Assembly (NCBI RefSeq): GCF_000252995.1
Contig: NC_015761.1
Coordinates: 558,001 to 622,000 of the forward strand
DNA from: Salmonella bongori NCTC 12419
GTDB lineage: Bacteria; Pseudomonadota; Gammaproteobacteria; Enterobacterales; Enterobacteriaceae
Direction: 5' to 3'
DNA: 64,000 nucleotides
Both the position numbers and the translations under genes were made by a program. The notes beneath the pieces are model-generated. The model did no database searches. It was given only the letters and a program-made list of their open reading frames with translations, and was not told where the DNA came from. Below, in pieces: positions 1 to 9,217 of this stretch. Numbering within the stretch: position 1 is the stretch's first letter; each line of letters starts with the position of its first letter.

Positions 1-460
1 GGCCGCGTAGGACTTCAATACGTTCGATCATCTCCGGCGGCACCCACGCGGTATCGCCGCGGGTATCGCGTTCGCCGCGCCAGCCCAGCCGCACCGAGTT
101 ACGGCTGCTGACGGGTTTACCGTCAATCAGGATAAGGGTATTTTCCGGGCCCATGCCGCGAATATCGATTTGGCGGTTATTACCGCGTTGACCGCTGGTG
201 GAGTTACCGGTCAGGTTAACGCCCGGCATGGTGCGGATGATTTCGGACACATCGCGCGCGGGTGGATTTTTGCGAATTTGATCGGCAGTGATGGTGGAAA
301 CGCCAGGCGCCTGCAGGTTTTGCTGGGCGGCAGTGACCACGATAGTATCTTCATTGTTGAGTACAGCATTATCGGTTTTCTCTTCCGCCATCACGGGCAG
401 AGCGGCCCCATAAATCCCTAAATTGACCAGTAAGGTCAGAGAATGAATCTTCTTGTTCAT
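1..460 (-). CDS. fepA: Ferric enterobactin outer-membrane receptor FepA (N-terminal part only)
   Basis: TonB-dependent receptor that imports ferric enterobactin across the outer membrane. Only the first 153 codons are in the window; the gene runs off the left edge. The reading starts MNKKIHSLTLLV, has a signal peptide ending near VMAEE, then a TonB-box-like stretch (EDTIVVTA, about residues 37-44). The plug domain follows, with PGVNLTGN, RQIDIRGMGPENTLILIDG and the plug end near RIEVLRGP. It is divergent from fes, and the shared gap carries a Fur-box-like sequence. Identification rests on close similarity to E. coli FepA as remembered. Confidence 0.97.
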   Translation of the reverse strand, partial: MNKKIHSLTLLVNLGIYGAALPVMAEEKTDNAVLNNEDTIVVTAAQQNLQAPGVSTITADQIRKNPPARDVSEIIRTMPGVNLTGNSTSGQRGNNRQIDIRGMGPENTLILIDGKPVSSRNSVRLGWRGERDTRGDTAWVPPEMIERIEVLRG

Positions 461-567
461 TGTATATCCTGCTTTTCTTTAGCCACGTAAGCCAAAGCGC
501 CCGTCAAAGGTATTGGCCTGGGTGGTGAAATTATGTTCGCGCTTCCCATAGCGCGACAATACGCTAT

Positions 568-606
568 TGCAAATGCAAATAGTTATCAATAATATTATCA
601 ATATAT
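568..606. promoter_or_regulatory. Fur-box-like region in the fepA-fes divergent promoter
   Basis: The 186-bp gap between fepA and fes is very AT-rich here. It contains overlapping GATAAT-like hexamers in both orientations (for example AGTTATCAATAATATTATCA at 581-600). The same intergenic position carries a Fur-controlled bidirectional promoter in E. coli. The exact 19-bp frame is not certain by eye. Confidence 0.65.
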
Positions 607-646
607 TTCGCTAATTATATGTAAAATTCATAATAAACATAGGGTT

Positions 647-1864
647 ATGATGGTAGAGGCGCTGGCAACCGGAAGTGAGGCCTGGTGGAGGACGAAAAAC
701 GGGCCGGAATGGGTACAGGAAAGAGACGGCAATTATCGGGTCACCTTTTGGTGGCGCGATCCGCAAGGGAATGAAACATGCTCCCCGATACGGCGTGTCT
801 GGGTCTACATCACCGGCGTGACCGATCATCACCAAAATGCACAGCCTCAGACGATGACGCGTATTGCCGGAACGGATGTCTGGCACTGGAGTACGGTACT
901 GGGCGCTAACTGGCGCGGTAGTTACTGTTTCATTCCCACCGAACGTGATGACATTTTTGCCACTTTTTCACCGGGTGAAACGCCTGATCTACGTGAGTTG
1001 CGTGAAGGCTGGCGACAGCTATTACCGCAGGCGATTGCCGACCCGCTTAATTCCCAAAGTTGGCGGGGAGGGCGTGGTCATGCGGTTTCGGCGCTGGAGA
1101 TGCCGGATGCGCCCCCCCAGCCAGGATGGGATCGCCCTGAAACGCCATCCTCCCCGCCGGTGATGGTGCACTGGCATAGCGAACGTTTGGGTAATTCCCG
1201 TCGCGTATGGATATTGACCACCGGAGACGCTGCGCCGGAAGAAAGGCCACTGGCTATTTTGCTGGACGGTCAGTTCTGGGCGGAAAGTATGCCCGTCTGG
1301 CCTGCACTCGCCTCGCTTACCCAACAACATTTGCTTCCTGGTGCCGTCTACGTGCTGATTGACGCGATCGATACCCAACATCGTGGTCAGGAATTGCCCT
1401 GCAACGCCGACTTCTGGCTGGCGGTGCAGCAGGAATTGTTACCGCAAGTCAGATCCCTGACGCCTTTTAGCGATGATGCCAGACGGACGGTGGTGGCCGG
1501 CCAGAGTTTTGGCGGCCTGTCGGCTCTTTATGCCGGTCTGAACTGGCCGGCGCGCTTTGGCTGCGTACTGAGTCAGTCTGGATCTTTCTGGTGGCCCCAT
1601 CGCACAAGCCAGGCCGGGGGGGAAGTGCTTACCCGGTTGAAAACCGGCGCATTACGTGCGCATGGGTTACGCATCGTTCTGGAAGCCGGCGTGCGTGAGC
1701 CGATCATTTTTCAGGCAAATCAGGCGCTTTATGCCCAACTGAATACCCCTCAGCAGTCCATTTTCTGGCGTCAGGTTGACGGCGGACACGATGCGCTTTG
1801 CTGGCGCGGCGGGCTAACGCAGGGGTTGATGCTGCTCTGGCAGCCGCTCATTGACACGCTTTAA
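647..1864 (+). CDS. fes: Enterochelin esterase Fes
   Basis: Cytoplasmic serine esterase that hydrolyses the ester bonds of ferric enterobactin so that iron can be released. An N-terminal lid-type domain (DPQGNETCS, GSYCFIPTERDD) precedes an alpha/beta hydrolase domain. The nucleophile elbow is GQSFGG (Ser about 287) and the catalytic histidine lies in GGHDALCW near the end. Length is about 405 residues, as in E. coli. Two adjacent ATGs (647 and 650) are possible; the AGGG at 641-644 is better spaced for 650. It is the first gene of fes-ybdZ-entF and is predicted to be Fur-repressed. Confidence 0.97.
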   Translation: MMVEALATGSEAWWRTKNGPEWVQERDGNYRVTFWWRDPQGNETCSPIRRVWVYITGVTDHHQNAQPQTMTRIAGTDVWHWSTVLGANWRGSYCFIPTERDDIFATFSPGETPDLRELREGWRQLLPQAIADPLNSQSWRGGRGHAVSALEMPDAPPQPGWDRPETPSSPPVMVHWHSERLGNSRRVWILTTGDAAPEERPLAILLDGQFWAESMPVWPALASLTQQHLLPGAVYVLIDAIDTQHRGQELPCNADFWLAVQQELLPQVRSLTPFSDDARRTVVAGQSFGGLSALYAGLNWPARFGCVLSQSGSFWWPHRTSQAGGEVLTRLKTGALRAHGLRIVLEAGVREPIIFQANQALYAQLNTPQQSIFWRQVDGGHDALCWRGGLTQGLMLLWQPLIDTL

Positions 1865-1894
1865 CCGGGCATATGTCCACGACAGGAGTTGAGT

Positions 1895-2113
1895 ATGGAA
1901 TTCAGTAATCCCTTCGATAACCCGCAGGGACAGTTTTACCTTCTGCAAAATGCGCAGCGTCAATTCAGCCTTTGGCCGGCAGAGTGTACGCTTCCTGCAG
2001 GGTGGGCAGTTGTATGCGAACCGCAATCGCAGGATGCGTGCCAGCAGTGGCTTAATACGCGCTGGACGACATTGAATCCGGCACATTATGCCGATAAGCA
2101 GGAGGCGAAATGA
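1895..2113 (+). CDS. ybdZ: MbtH-like protein YbdZ
   Basis: Small 72-residue MbtH-family partner that binds and stabilises the adenylation domain of non-ribosomal peptide synthetases, here EntF. The family core is visible: NPFDN near the N-terminus, FSLWP, and PAGW followed by a C-terminal NTRWTTLNP. The ATG at 1895 is preceded by ACAGGAG at 1881-1887. An in-frame TTG at 1889 is too close to that site to be the start. The stop overlaps the entF start (ATGA at 2110-2113), which suggests translational coupling. Confidence 0.95.
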   Translation: MEFSNPFDNPQGQFYLLQNAQRQFSLWPAECTLPAGWAVVCEPQSQDACQQWLNTRWTTLNPAHYADKQEAK

Positions 2114-5100
2114 CGCAACGTTTACCGCTGGTTGCCGCTCAGCCAGGGATCTGGATGGCGGAAAAACTCTCTGATTTACCTTCTGCCTGGAGCGTAGCGC
2201 ATTATGTGGAACTGACCGGCGAGCTGGATGCCGTCTTACTGGCAAAAGCGGTAACGGCAGGGATGCGGCAGGCGGATACGCTACAGATGCGTTTTACCGA
2301 GGAAAACGGCGAGGTCTGGCAGTGGATCGATCCCGGGCACACTTTTGGCGAACCCACGATCACAGATTTACGCGACCAGACCGATCCGCATCAGGCGGCG
2401 CTGGATATCATGCAGGCGGACTTACGGCAAAACCTGCGTGCAGATAGCGGCAAGCCGCTCGCGTTTCACCAGTTGATGCGCATTGATGATACCCGCTGGT
2501 ATTGGTATCAACGCTATCACCATTTGTTGGTGGATGGGTTTAGCTTCCCGGCGATAACTCGCCAGATTGTGGCGATTTATCGCGCCTGGCGGAGCGGTGT
2601 CCCTACGCCTGATTCGCCTTTTACGCCTTTTGCCGATGTGGTTGAAGAATATCTGCGCTATCGCCAGAGCGAAGCCTGGCAGCGTGACGGCGCTTTCTGG
2701 GCGCAACAGCGCTGCGAACTACCGCCGCCAGCGTCAATTTCTGCCGCGCCGCTGCCGGGGCGTCCGGCGAACGCGGAGACTCTTCGCATGAAACTGACCG
2801 CGCCGGAGGGGGCGTTTCGCCAACTGGCCGCGCAAATGCCCGACATACCGCGAGCGGATCTCGCCCTGGCGCTAGTGACGCTGTGGCTGGGACGGCTGTG
2901 CGGAAGGATGAACTATGCCGCCGGGTTTATTTTTATGCGGCGGATGGGGTCCGCGGCGTTAACGGCGACGGGTCCGGTGCTTAACGTTTTGCCGTTGGCA
3001 GTTAATATTCATGCGACGGAAAACCTGCCAATGCTGGCGAGACGTCTTGCGACGCAGTTAAAAAAAATGCGTCGCCACCAGCGTTACGACGCCGAACAGA
3101 TCGTTCGCGATAGTGGACGAGCTGCGGGAGAAACGCCGTTATTTGGCCCAGTGTTAAATATAAAAGTCTTTGATTATCATCTTGATTTTCCAGATATACA
3201 GGCGCAAACCCATACCCTGGCAACGGGACCGGTTAACGATCTCGAACTGGCGCTTTTCCCTGATGAAAACGGCGGTCTGGATGTTGAATTACTGGCGAAT
3301 TCGCAGCGTTACGATGAGGCCACGCTGTCCCGTCATGCTTTACGGCTGATGGCGCTTATCAGGCAGTTTGCTGATAATCCTGCGCTATGTTGCGGCGACG
3401 CGCAAATGCTGCTGGCGGATGAAACGGAGCAGCTGACGCGCCTTAATGATACGGCAGTGACGATTCCTGTCGCTACGCTCAGCGACCTGGTGGCGCAGCA
3501 GGCGCGAAAAACGCCTCAGGCTCCGGCGCTGATCGATGCGCACTATCATTTTACCTATCGTGAAATGCGTGAACAGGTTGTCGCGCTGGCGCACGCGCTT
3601 CGTGAGCGCGGCGTTCAGCCCGGCGATAGTGTGGCGGTAGCGCTGCCGCGGTCGGTTTTCCTGACCTTAGCGCTGCATGGCATTGTCGAGGCAGGGGCGG
3701 CATGGTTGCCGCTGGATACCGGTTATCCTGACGATCGGCTGCGAATGATGTTGGAAGATGCGCAGCCGAAACTGCTCATTACCACTCAGGCGCAACTGGT
3801 GCGTTTTCACGACATCCCGGGGATGGAATACTTCTGTTATAGCGAACCGCTACCGGGCGGTGATACTACCCCGCTGGGGCTGTCTTTACCGCAACATACC
3901 GCTTATATCATTTTTACCTCTGGCTCAACCGGCAGACCAAAAGGGGTGATGGTGGGACAAACGGCGATAGTGAACCGGTTGCTATGGATGCAGGATCACT
4001 ATCCGTTGAATGCGGATGACGTGGTGGCGCAAAAAACGCCGTGCAGTTTTGATGTTTCAGTATGGGAGTTTTTCTGGCCGTTTATCACTGGGGCGAAACT
4101 GGTGATGGCGGAACCGGAAGCGCACCGCGACCCGCTCGCGATGCAACAGTTTTTTGCGCAATATGGGGTGACGACCACCCATTTTGTACCGTCGATGCTG
4201 GCGGCGTTTATTGCCTCGCTAACGCCAGAGTCGGCTGAAAGCGCTTGCGCCACCTTAAAACGGGTTTTCTGTAGTGGTGAAGCGTTGCCGACGGCGTTGT
4301 GCCGCGACTGGGAAATGTTAACTGCCGTGCCATTACACAATCTGTACGGACCCACAGAGGCCGCGGTGGATGTGAGCTGGTATCCGGCCTGCGGGACAGA
4401 ACTGTCGGCGAACGGTGGTAACAGTATCCCGATTGGTTATCCCGTCTGGAATACCGGTTTGCGGATTCTTGATGCGCATATGCAGCCGGTGCCGCCTGGG
4501 GTGGCAGGCGATCTCTATCTGACCGGCATTCAACTGGCGCAGGGTTACCTTGGGCGTCCGGATCTTACCGCCTGCCGTTTTATCGCCGATCCTTTTGCGC
4601 CAGGCGAGCGAATGTACCGTACCGGCGATGTGGCGCGCTGGCTGGATTCTGGCGCCGTGGAGTATCTGGGGCGCAGCGACGATCAGCTCAAAATTCGTGG
4701 TCAACGTATTGAGCTGGGCGAAATTGACCGCGTTATGCAAATGCTGCCGGATGTTGAACAGGCGGTGGCCCATGCCTGCATCTTTAATCAGGCGGCGGCG
4801 ACGGAGGGAGATGCCCGGCAACTGGTCGGCTACCTGGTTTCGCACTCCGGGTTGCCGTTGGACTTATCGGCATTGCAGGAAAAATTACGCCAAAAACTCC
4901 CCGCGCATATGGTGCCAGTGGTACTGTTACAGCTTGCCAGCCTGCCGCTTAGCGCCAATGGGAAGCTGGACCGTAAAGCCTTGCCGCTGCCGGAACTTAC
5001 GCCGCGCGTGAACGGGCGTGCGCCGCAGTCTGCAACGGAACGCGCTGTTGCCGCGGCGTTTTCCCGTCTGCTGGGCTGTGAGATAAACGATGTTGAAAGC

Positions 5101-5994
5101 GATTTCTTTGCACTGGGCGGCCACTCGCTGCTGGCGATGAAACTGGCTGCACAGTTAAGCCGGACCTTTAACCGTCAGGTGACACCGGGGCAGGTGATGG
5201 TGGCGTCTGATGTGGCGCAGTTAAGCAAACTGCTCGAAACCGACGATGATGAACGCTCGCGTAATCTGGGGTTTGGGCCGCTGTTACCACTACGTGAAAG
5301 CAATGGCCCAACGTTATTCTGTTTCCACCCTGCTTCGGGCTTTGCCTGGCAATTCAGCGTATTGTCACGCTATCTCAGCCCGCCGTGGTCGATTATAGGG
5401 ATTCAATCGCCACGACCTGTTGGTCCCCTGCAAACTGCGGCCAATCTTGATGAGGTCTGTGAACGTCATCTGGCGACGCTGCTCGCCCGGCAACCGCATG
5501 GTCCCTATTATTTATTAGGCTATTCGCTGGGAGGGACGCTGGCGCAGGGGATCGCCGCCCGTTTGCGTGCGCGCGGCGAAACAGTCGCGTTTTTAGGTCT
5601 GCTGGACACCTGGCCGCCGGAAACGCAAAACTGGCGGAAAAAAGAAGCGAATGGTCTTAATCCGGACGTGCTGGCGGAAATTGAGCGCGAGCGTGCGGCG
5701 TTTGTCGCCGCCCAACAGGGAAAGGCATCTGAAGCCTTCTTTGCCGCTATTGAAGGCAATTATGCTGATGCCGTTCGTCTACTGACAACGGCCCATAGTG
5801 TACCGTTTGATGGACATGCCACACTTTTTGTGGCGGATAAAACGGTGCCGGAAGGCGTATCGCCAGAGCAAAGCTGGTTGCCGTGGATAGCCTCTATGAC
5901 TATTTATCGCCAGCCGTGTGCGCATGTGGATATTATTTCGCCCACTGCATTTGAAACTATTGGACCCGTTATCAATGCGCTAATTAATAAATAA
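2110..5994 (+). CDS. entF: Enterobactin synthase component F (NRPS, C-A-PCP-TE)
   Basis: Multidomain synthetase of 1294 residues that activates L-serine, condenses it with 2,3-dihydroxybenzoate carried on EntB, and cyclises three units to enterobactin. The order is condensation domain with HHLLVDG (His137-Asp142); adenylation domain with FTSGSTGRPKG (602 onward), LYGPTEAAVD and YRTGD; a carrier domain with LGGHSL (phosphopantetheine Ser1006); and a thioesterase domain with GYSLGG (Ser1139) and a likely catalytic His1272. Every expected core motif that I checked is intact. It is coupled to ybdZ and followed by a terminator. Confidence 0.98.
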   Translation: MTQRLPLVAAQPGIWMAEKLSDLPSAWSVAHYVELTGELDAVLLAKAVTAGMRQADTLQMRFTEENGEVWQWIDPGHTFGEPTITDLRDQTDPHQAALDIMQADLRQNLRADSGKPLAFHQLMRIDDTRWYWYQRYHHLLVDGFSFPAITRQIVAIYRAWRSGVPTPDSPFTPFADVVEEYLRYRQSEAWQRDGAFWAQQRCELPPPASISAAPLPGRPANAETLRMKLTAPEGAFRQLAAQMPDIPRADLALALVTLWLGRLCGRMNYAAGFIFMRRMGSAALTATGPVLNVLPLAVNIHATENLPMLARRLATQLKKMRRHQRYDAEQIVRDSGRAAGETPLFGPVLNIKVFDYHLDFPDIQAQTHTLATGPVNDLELALFPDENGGLDVELLANSQRYDEATLSRHALRLMALIRQFADNPALCCGDAQMLLADETEQLTRLNDTAVTIPVATLSDLVAQQARKTPQAPALIDAHYHFTYREMREQVVALAHALRERGVQPGDSVAVALPRSVFLTLALHGIVEAGAAWLPLDTGYPDDRLRMMLEDAQPKLLITTQAQLVRFHDIPGMEYFCYSEPLPGGDTTPLGLSLPQHTAYIIFTSGSTGRPKGVMVGQTAIVNRLLWMQDHYPLNADDVVAQKTPCSFDVSVWEFFWPFITGAKLVMAEPEAHRDPLAMQQFFAQYGVTTTHFVPSMLAAFIASLTPESAESACATLKRVFCSGEALPTALCRDWEMLTAVPLHNLYGPTEAAVDVSWYPACGTELSANGGNSIPIGYPVWNTGLRILDAHMQPVPPGVAGDLYLTGIQLAQGYLGRPDLTACRFIADPFAPGERMYRTGDVARWLDSGAVEYLGRSDDQLKIRGQRIELGEIDRVMQMLPDVEQAVAHACIFNQAAATEGDARQLVGYLVSHSGLPLDLSALQEKLRQKLPAHMVPVVLLQLASLPLSANGKLDRKALPLPELTPRVNGRAPQSATERAVAAAFSRLLGCEINDVESDFFALGGHSLLAMKLAAQLSRTFNRQVTPGQVMVASDVAQLSKLLETDDDERSRNLGFGPLLPLRESNGPTLFCFHPASGFAWQFSVLSRYLSPPWSIIGIQSPRPVGPLQTAANLDEVCERHLATLLARQPHGPYYLLGYSLGGTLAQGIAARLRARGETVAFLGLLDTWPPETQNWRKKEANGLNPDVLAEIERERAAFVAAQQGKASEAFFAAIEGNYADAVRLLTTAHSVPFDGHATLFVADKTVPEGVSPEQSWLPWIASMTIYRQPCAHVDIISPTAFETIGPVINALINK

Positions 5995-6031
5995 CGGGCA
6001 TTGTTCCTGATTTTAGCAAATGGTATCGCAT

Positions 6032-6067
6032 AACCCATAATAAATAGCAATTATTATGGGTTTTTTA
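6032..6067 (+). terminator. Rho-independent terminator after entF
   Basis: A 12-bp inverted repeat (AACCCATAATAA / TTATTATGGGTT) with a 7-nt loop runs into six T residues. It ends the fes-ybdZ-entF transcript and implies that fepE has its own promoter between about 6068 and 6240. Confidence 0.85.
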
Positions 6068-6242
6068 TTGTGCCCATTAATTAATTTAACATAAATGATA
6101 CATTTTGCAGGCAGGTGCAATTCCGAATGTTGTGCTTTTCGGGCGCAGGGGGGAAAGAGTGTTTCGGATAATTCTGACTAGCTGATAGAATATCTGACAG
6201 GAATGTGTTCTCTCATTGGATAAAGTTTTCAGGTCATACGGC

Positions 6243-7379
6243 ATGTCATCTCTTAATGTAAAGCAAGAAAAAAATCAGGCATTTGCAGGTTACCCATTGC
6301 CGCCCGCCAACAGCAATGAAATCGATTTGTTGAGCCTTATGGAAGTGTTGTGGCAGGCTAAACGTCGTATTGTTGCGACCGTTTTTGCCTTCGCGTGCGT
6401 GGGTTTACTCCTGTCCATTCTTCTTCCGCAAAAATGGACCAGCCAGGCAATTGTTACGCCTGCGGAATCAGTACAATGGCAGGATCTGGAGAGAACGTTA
6501 ACTGCGTTGCGCGTGCTGGATATGGAGGTAAATGTTGATCGGGAGAGCGTATTTAATCTGTTCATTAAAAAGTTTAGCTCTCCGTCGCTGCTGGAAGAAT
6601 ATCTTCGTTCTTCGCCTTATGTCATGGATCAATTAAAAGGCGCGGAAATTGACGAACAGGATCTTCATCGGGCAATTGTCGCGCTGAGTGAAAAGATGAA
6701 AGCGGTGGACAGTAATGCCAGCAAGAAAAATGAAACGTCGTTATTCACGTCATGGACATTGAGTTTTACTGCGCCGACGCGGGAAGAAGCGCAAAAGGTG
6801 CTGGCTGGCTATATTCAGTACATCTCTGGTATTGTCGTGAAAGAGACGATGGAAAATATTCGTAACCAGTTGGAAATCAAAACCCGCTATGAGCAGGAAA
6901 AACTGGCGATGGATCGGGTTCGCCTCAAAAATCAACTTGATGCTAATATTCAACGTCTTCATTATTCGCTGGAAATAGCCAATGCCGCCGGAATTAAGAA
7001 GCCGGTTTATAGCAATGGGCAGGCGGTAAAAGACGATCCTGATTTCTCTATTTCCCTCGGCGCGGATGGTATTTCCCGCAAACTGGAGATTGAAAAGGGG
7101 GTCACGGACATGGCCGAGATCAACGGTGATTTACGTAACCGTCAATACCATGTTGAACAACTGGCGGCAATGAATGTGAGCGACGTGAAATTTACTCCCT
7201 TTAAATATCAACTGGCACCATCCCTGCCGGTGAAAAAGGATGGACCGGGTAAAATGATCATTATTGTTCTGGCGGCGTTGATCGGCGGCATGATGGCCTG
7301 CGGCAGCGTATTACTACGTCATGCGCTGGTTTCGCGTAAAATGGAACATGCGCTGGCGATAGATGAACGGTTAGCCTGA
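6243..7379 (+). CDS. fepE: Wzz-family O-antigen chain-length regulator FepE
   Basis: Inner-membrane polysaccharide co-polymerase. In Salmonella, FepE sets the very long LPS O-antigen modal length; the name is historical and it is not an iron transporter. A hydrophobic segment near residues 38-58 (VATVFAFACVGLLLSI) and another near the C-terminus (IIIVLAALIGGMMACGS) bracket a long, partly coiled-coil periplasmic domain, the Wzz layout. I chose the ATG at 6243 (378 residues, MSSLNVKQ) over an in-frame TTG at 6216, because the latter lacks a well-spaced ribosome site. The gene is intact here. Confidence 0.95.
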   Translation: MSSLNVKQEKNQAFAGYPLPPANSNEIDLLSLMEVLWQAKRRIVATVFAFACVGLLLSILLPQKWTSQAIVTPAESVQWQDLERTLTALRVLDMEVNVDRESVFNLFIKKFSSPSLLEEYLRSSPYVMDQLKGAEIDEQDLHRAIVALSEKMKAVDSNASKKNETSLFTSWTLSFTAPTREEAQKVLAGYIQYISGIVVKETMENIRNQLEIKTRYEQEKLAMDRVRLKNQLDANIQRLHYSLEIANAAGIKKPVYSNGQAVKDDPDFSISLGADGISRKLEIEKGVTDMAEINGDLRNRQYHVEQLAAMNVSDVKFTPFKYQLAPSLPVKKDGPGKMIIIVLAALIGGMMACGSVLLRHALVSRKMEHALAIDERLA

Positions 7380-7389
7380 ATAACAAAGA

Positions 7390-7418
7390 AAAAGCCGGAT
7401 GGCAGTTGTCCGGCTTTG
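7390..7418 (-). terminator. Terminator downstream of fepDGC
   Basis: The inverted repeat AAAGCCGGA / TCCGGCTTT lies between the convergent fepE and fepC. Read on the minus strand, the stem is followed by TTTTTCTTTG, a good U-tract. On the plus strand it is followed by G residues, so it serves fepC better than fepE. Confidence 0.7.
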
Positions 7419-7433
7419 GGGGCATCTACGCAA

Positions 7434-8228
7434 TTATTGCCGTCCCAGCGGCACCACCAGCGGCGTGCCGGCAACCGGATCGTCGATAATCATACAGCGC
7501 AGACCGTAGATTTTTTCGATAAGATCTGCGGTAACAATCGCTTTCGGCGCGCCCTGCGCCACAATCTTACCTTCGCGTAGCGCAATCAAATGGGTCGCGT
7601 ATCGGCAGGCCTGATTCAGATCGTGCAGAACGGCGGCAAGCGTATAGCCTTTTTCGCGATTCAGCTCGCTTAACAATTCCAGAAGATCAATTTGATGGCT
7701 AATATCCAGCCAGGTTGTTGGTTCATCCAGCAGCATGATCGAGGTCTCCTGTGCCAACACCATAGCGATCCACGCTCGCTGTCGCTGCCCGCCGGAGAGG
7801 GTATCCACGCTTTGCGTCGCCAGTTGGGTTATGCCCGTAGCGCGCATGGCATTGGCGACCGCGTCGGCGTCTTCTTTGCGCCAGCGGGTAAATAAAGGCT
7901 GATGCGGGTAGCGCCCTCTGGCGACCAACTCTTGTACGGTGATATCGCCAGGCGTAGTGGCGTTTTGCGCCAGCAGACCGATTCGCCGCGCTACCTCTTT
8001 ACTGGCGTAACGCTGTATCTGTTCACCATCCAGCCAGACGTGGCCGTCGACAGGCGTCATCAGACGGCTTAGCGTACGTAGCAGCGTCGACTTCCCGCAA
8101 CCATTAGGGCCTATGATAGCGGTAAAATGTCCGTCCGGAATCGAAACGTTAAGATTTCTTGCGACGGTATAGCTGCCATAACCCAGAGTTAACTGATCGC
8201 CACGCAAACGGGCTACGGATTCGGTCAT
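7434..8228 (-). CDS. fepC: Ferric enterobactin ABC transporter ATPase FepC
   Basis: Cytoplasmic ATPase of the FepBDGC importer, 264 residues. It has Walker A GPNGCGKST (about residues 40-48), the signature LSGGQRQRAW, Walker B IMLLDEPT, and the switch histidine in LHDLNQ. The start overlaps the fepG stop by 4 nt, so fepD-fepG-fepC form one tightly coupled operon read leftward from the Fur-controlled fepD promoter. Confidence 0.98.
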   Translation of the reverse strand: MTESVARLRGDQLTLGYGSYTVARNLNVSIPDGHFTAIIGPNGCGKSTLLRTLSRLMTPVDGHVWLDGEQIQRYASKEVARRIGLLAQNATTPGDITVQELVARGRYPHQPLFTRWRKEDADAVANAMRATGITQLATQSVDTLSGGQRQRAWIAMVLAQETSIMLLDEPTTWLDISHQIDLLELLSELNREKGYTLAAVLHDLNQACRYATHLIALREGKIVAQGAPKAIVTADLIEKIYGLRCMIIDDPVAGTPLVVPLGRQ

Positions 8229-9217
8229 TTTTTGCGGGACTCCTGAATTAACAAGACGATAAGATAAATACCGCCGAGGCTAACGGTGACGACGCCCACC
8301 GGAAGTTGATAAGGCATAAACAGTTGCTGCGCACACGCATCGGCGGCCAGTAATAATAAAGCGCCGCACAGCGCCGACTGGGTCAATCCCCAGCGGGCGG
8401 TACCGCTCAGGCGACGGGCGATATGCGGTGCGACAAGGGCGACAAACGAGATGGGGCCGGCCAGCGCCGTCGCAGCGGCGGTCAGTACTACCGCCACCAG
8501 CATCATCATCAGGCGTGACCGCTCCACGCTAACGCCCAGCGCGCAGGCGCTGTCATCTCCCATCTCCAGCAGCCTCATTCGGCGTACCAGGAGCGCGGCG
8601 CCTGTCAGCATCACTATAATTAGCGGCGCCGAAGGCCAGGTTTTCGCCCATGTCAGGCCGTTGAGCGATCCGGCATTCCATAAACCGGCGGTGAGTGCCG
8701 TTTCCAGCGACGCCTGCAACAGAAGCCAGGTATTAAAGGCGACCAACATGGCGCGAATGCCGATACCGATGATAATCAGCCGGAAGGTTTCAATCCCATT
8801 ACGCCAGGCAAGCAGCCAGACAATCAATGAGGTGACGATGCCGCCTGCCATTGCCGCCAGCGCGATCGCGGTAAGGTGCTGGCCAAAAAGGACCATTGCG
8901 ACCAGCACACCACTCCATGCGCCGGTATTAAAGCCCATCACGTCCGGGCTGCCCAGCGGGTTACGCATCAGCGACTGAAAAATCGCTCCGCTGACGCCAA
9001 GCGCAGCGCCAATCAGCAGCGCCATTAATACGCGCGGCAACCGCCATTCGGTTACCACCAGGGTAACGTTACGCGGCGCGTCACCCAGTAGCGCGGCAAT
9101 AACCTGCCCGGTCTCAAGCGGAACAGCGCCGCTTTGCAGGCTCCATAATCCAATGGCGAAACAGCCTGTCGCCAGCAGCAGGCAGCTTATGATAAGTCGT
9201 CGTGAAAGAAACATCAT
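8225..9217 (-). CDS. fepG: Ferric enterobactin permease FepG
   Basis: One of the two integral-membrane subunits of the importer, a FecCD-family permease of 330 residues with about nine or ten hydrophobic segments. Typical family motifs are present: RLPRVLMALLIGAALGVSGA near the N-terminus, NPLGSPDVMGFNTGA, and GPISFVALVAPHIARR near the EAA-like loop that contacts the ATPase. It overlaps both neighbours by 4 nt. Confidence 0.97.
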   Translation of the reverse strand: MMFLSRRLIISCLLLATGCFAIGLWSLQSGAVPLETGQVIAALLGDAPRNVTLVVTEWRLPRVLMALLIGAALGVSGAIFQSLMRNPLGSPDVMGFNTGAWSGVLVAMVLFGQHLTAIALAAMAGGIVTSLIVWLLAWRNGIETFRLIIIGIGIRAMLVAFNTWLLLQASLETALTAGLWNAGSLNGLTWAKTWPSAPLIIVMLTGAALLVRRMRLLEMGDDSACALGVSVERSRLMMMLVAVVLTAAATALAGPISFVALVAPHIARRLSGTARWGLTQSALCGALLLLAADACAQQLFMPYQLPVGVVTVSLGGIYLIVLLIQESRKK

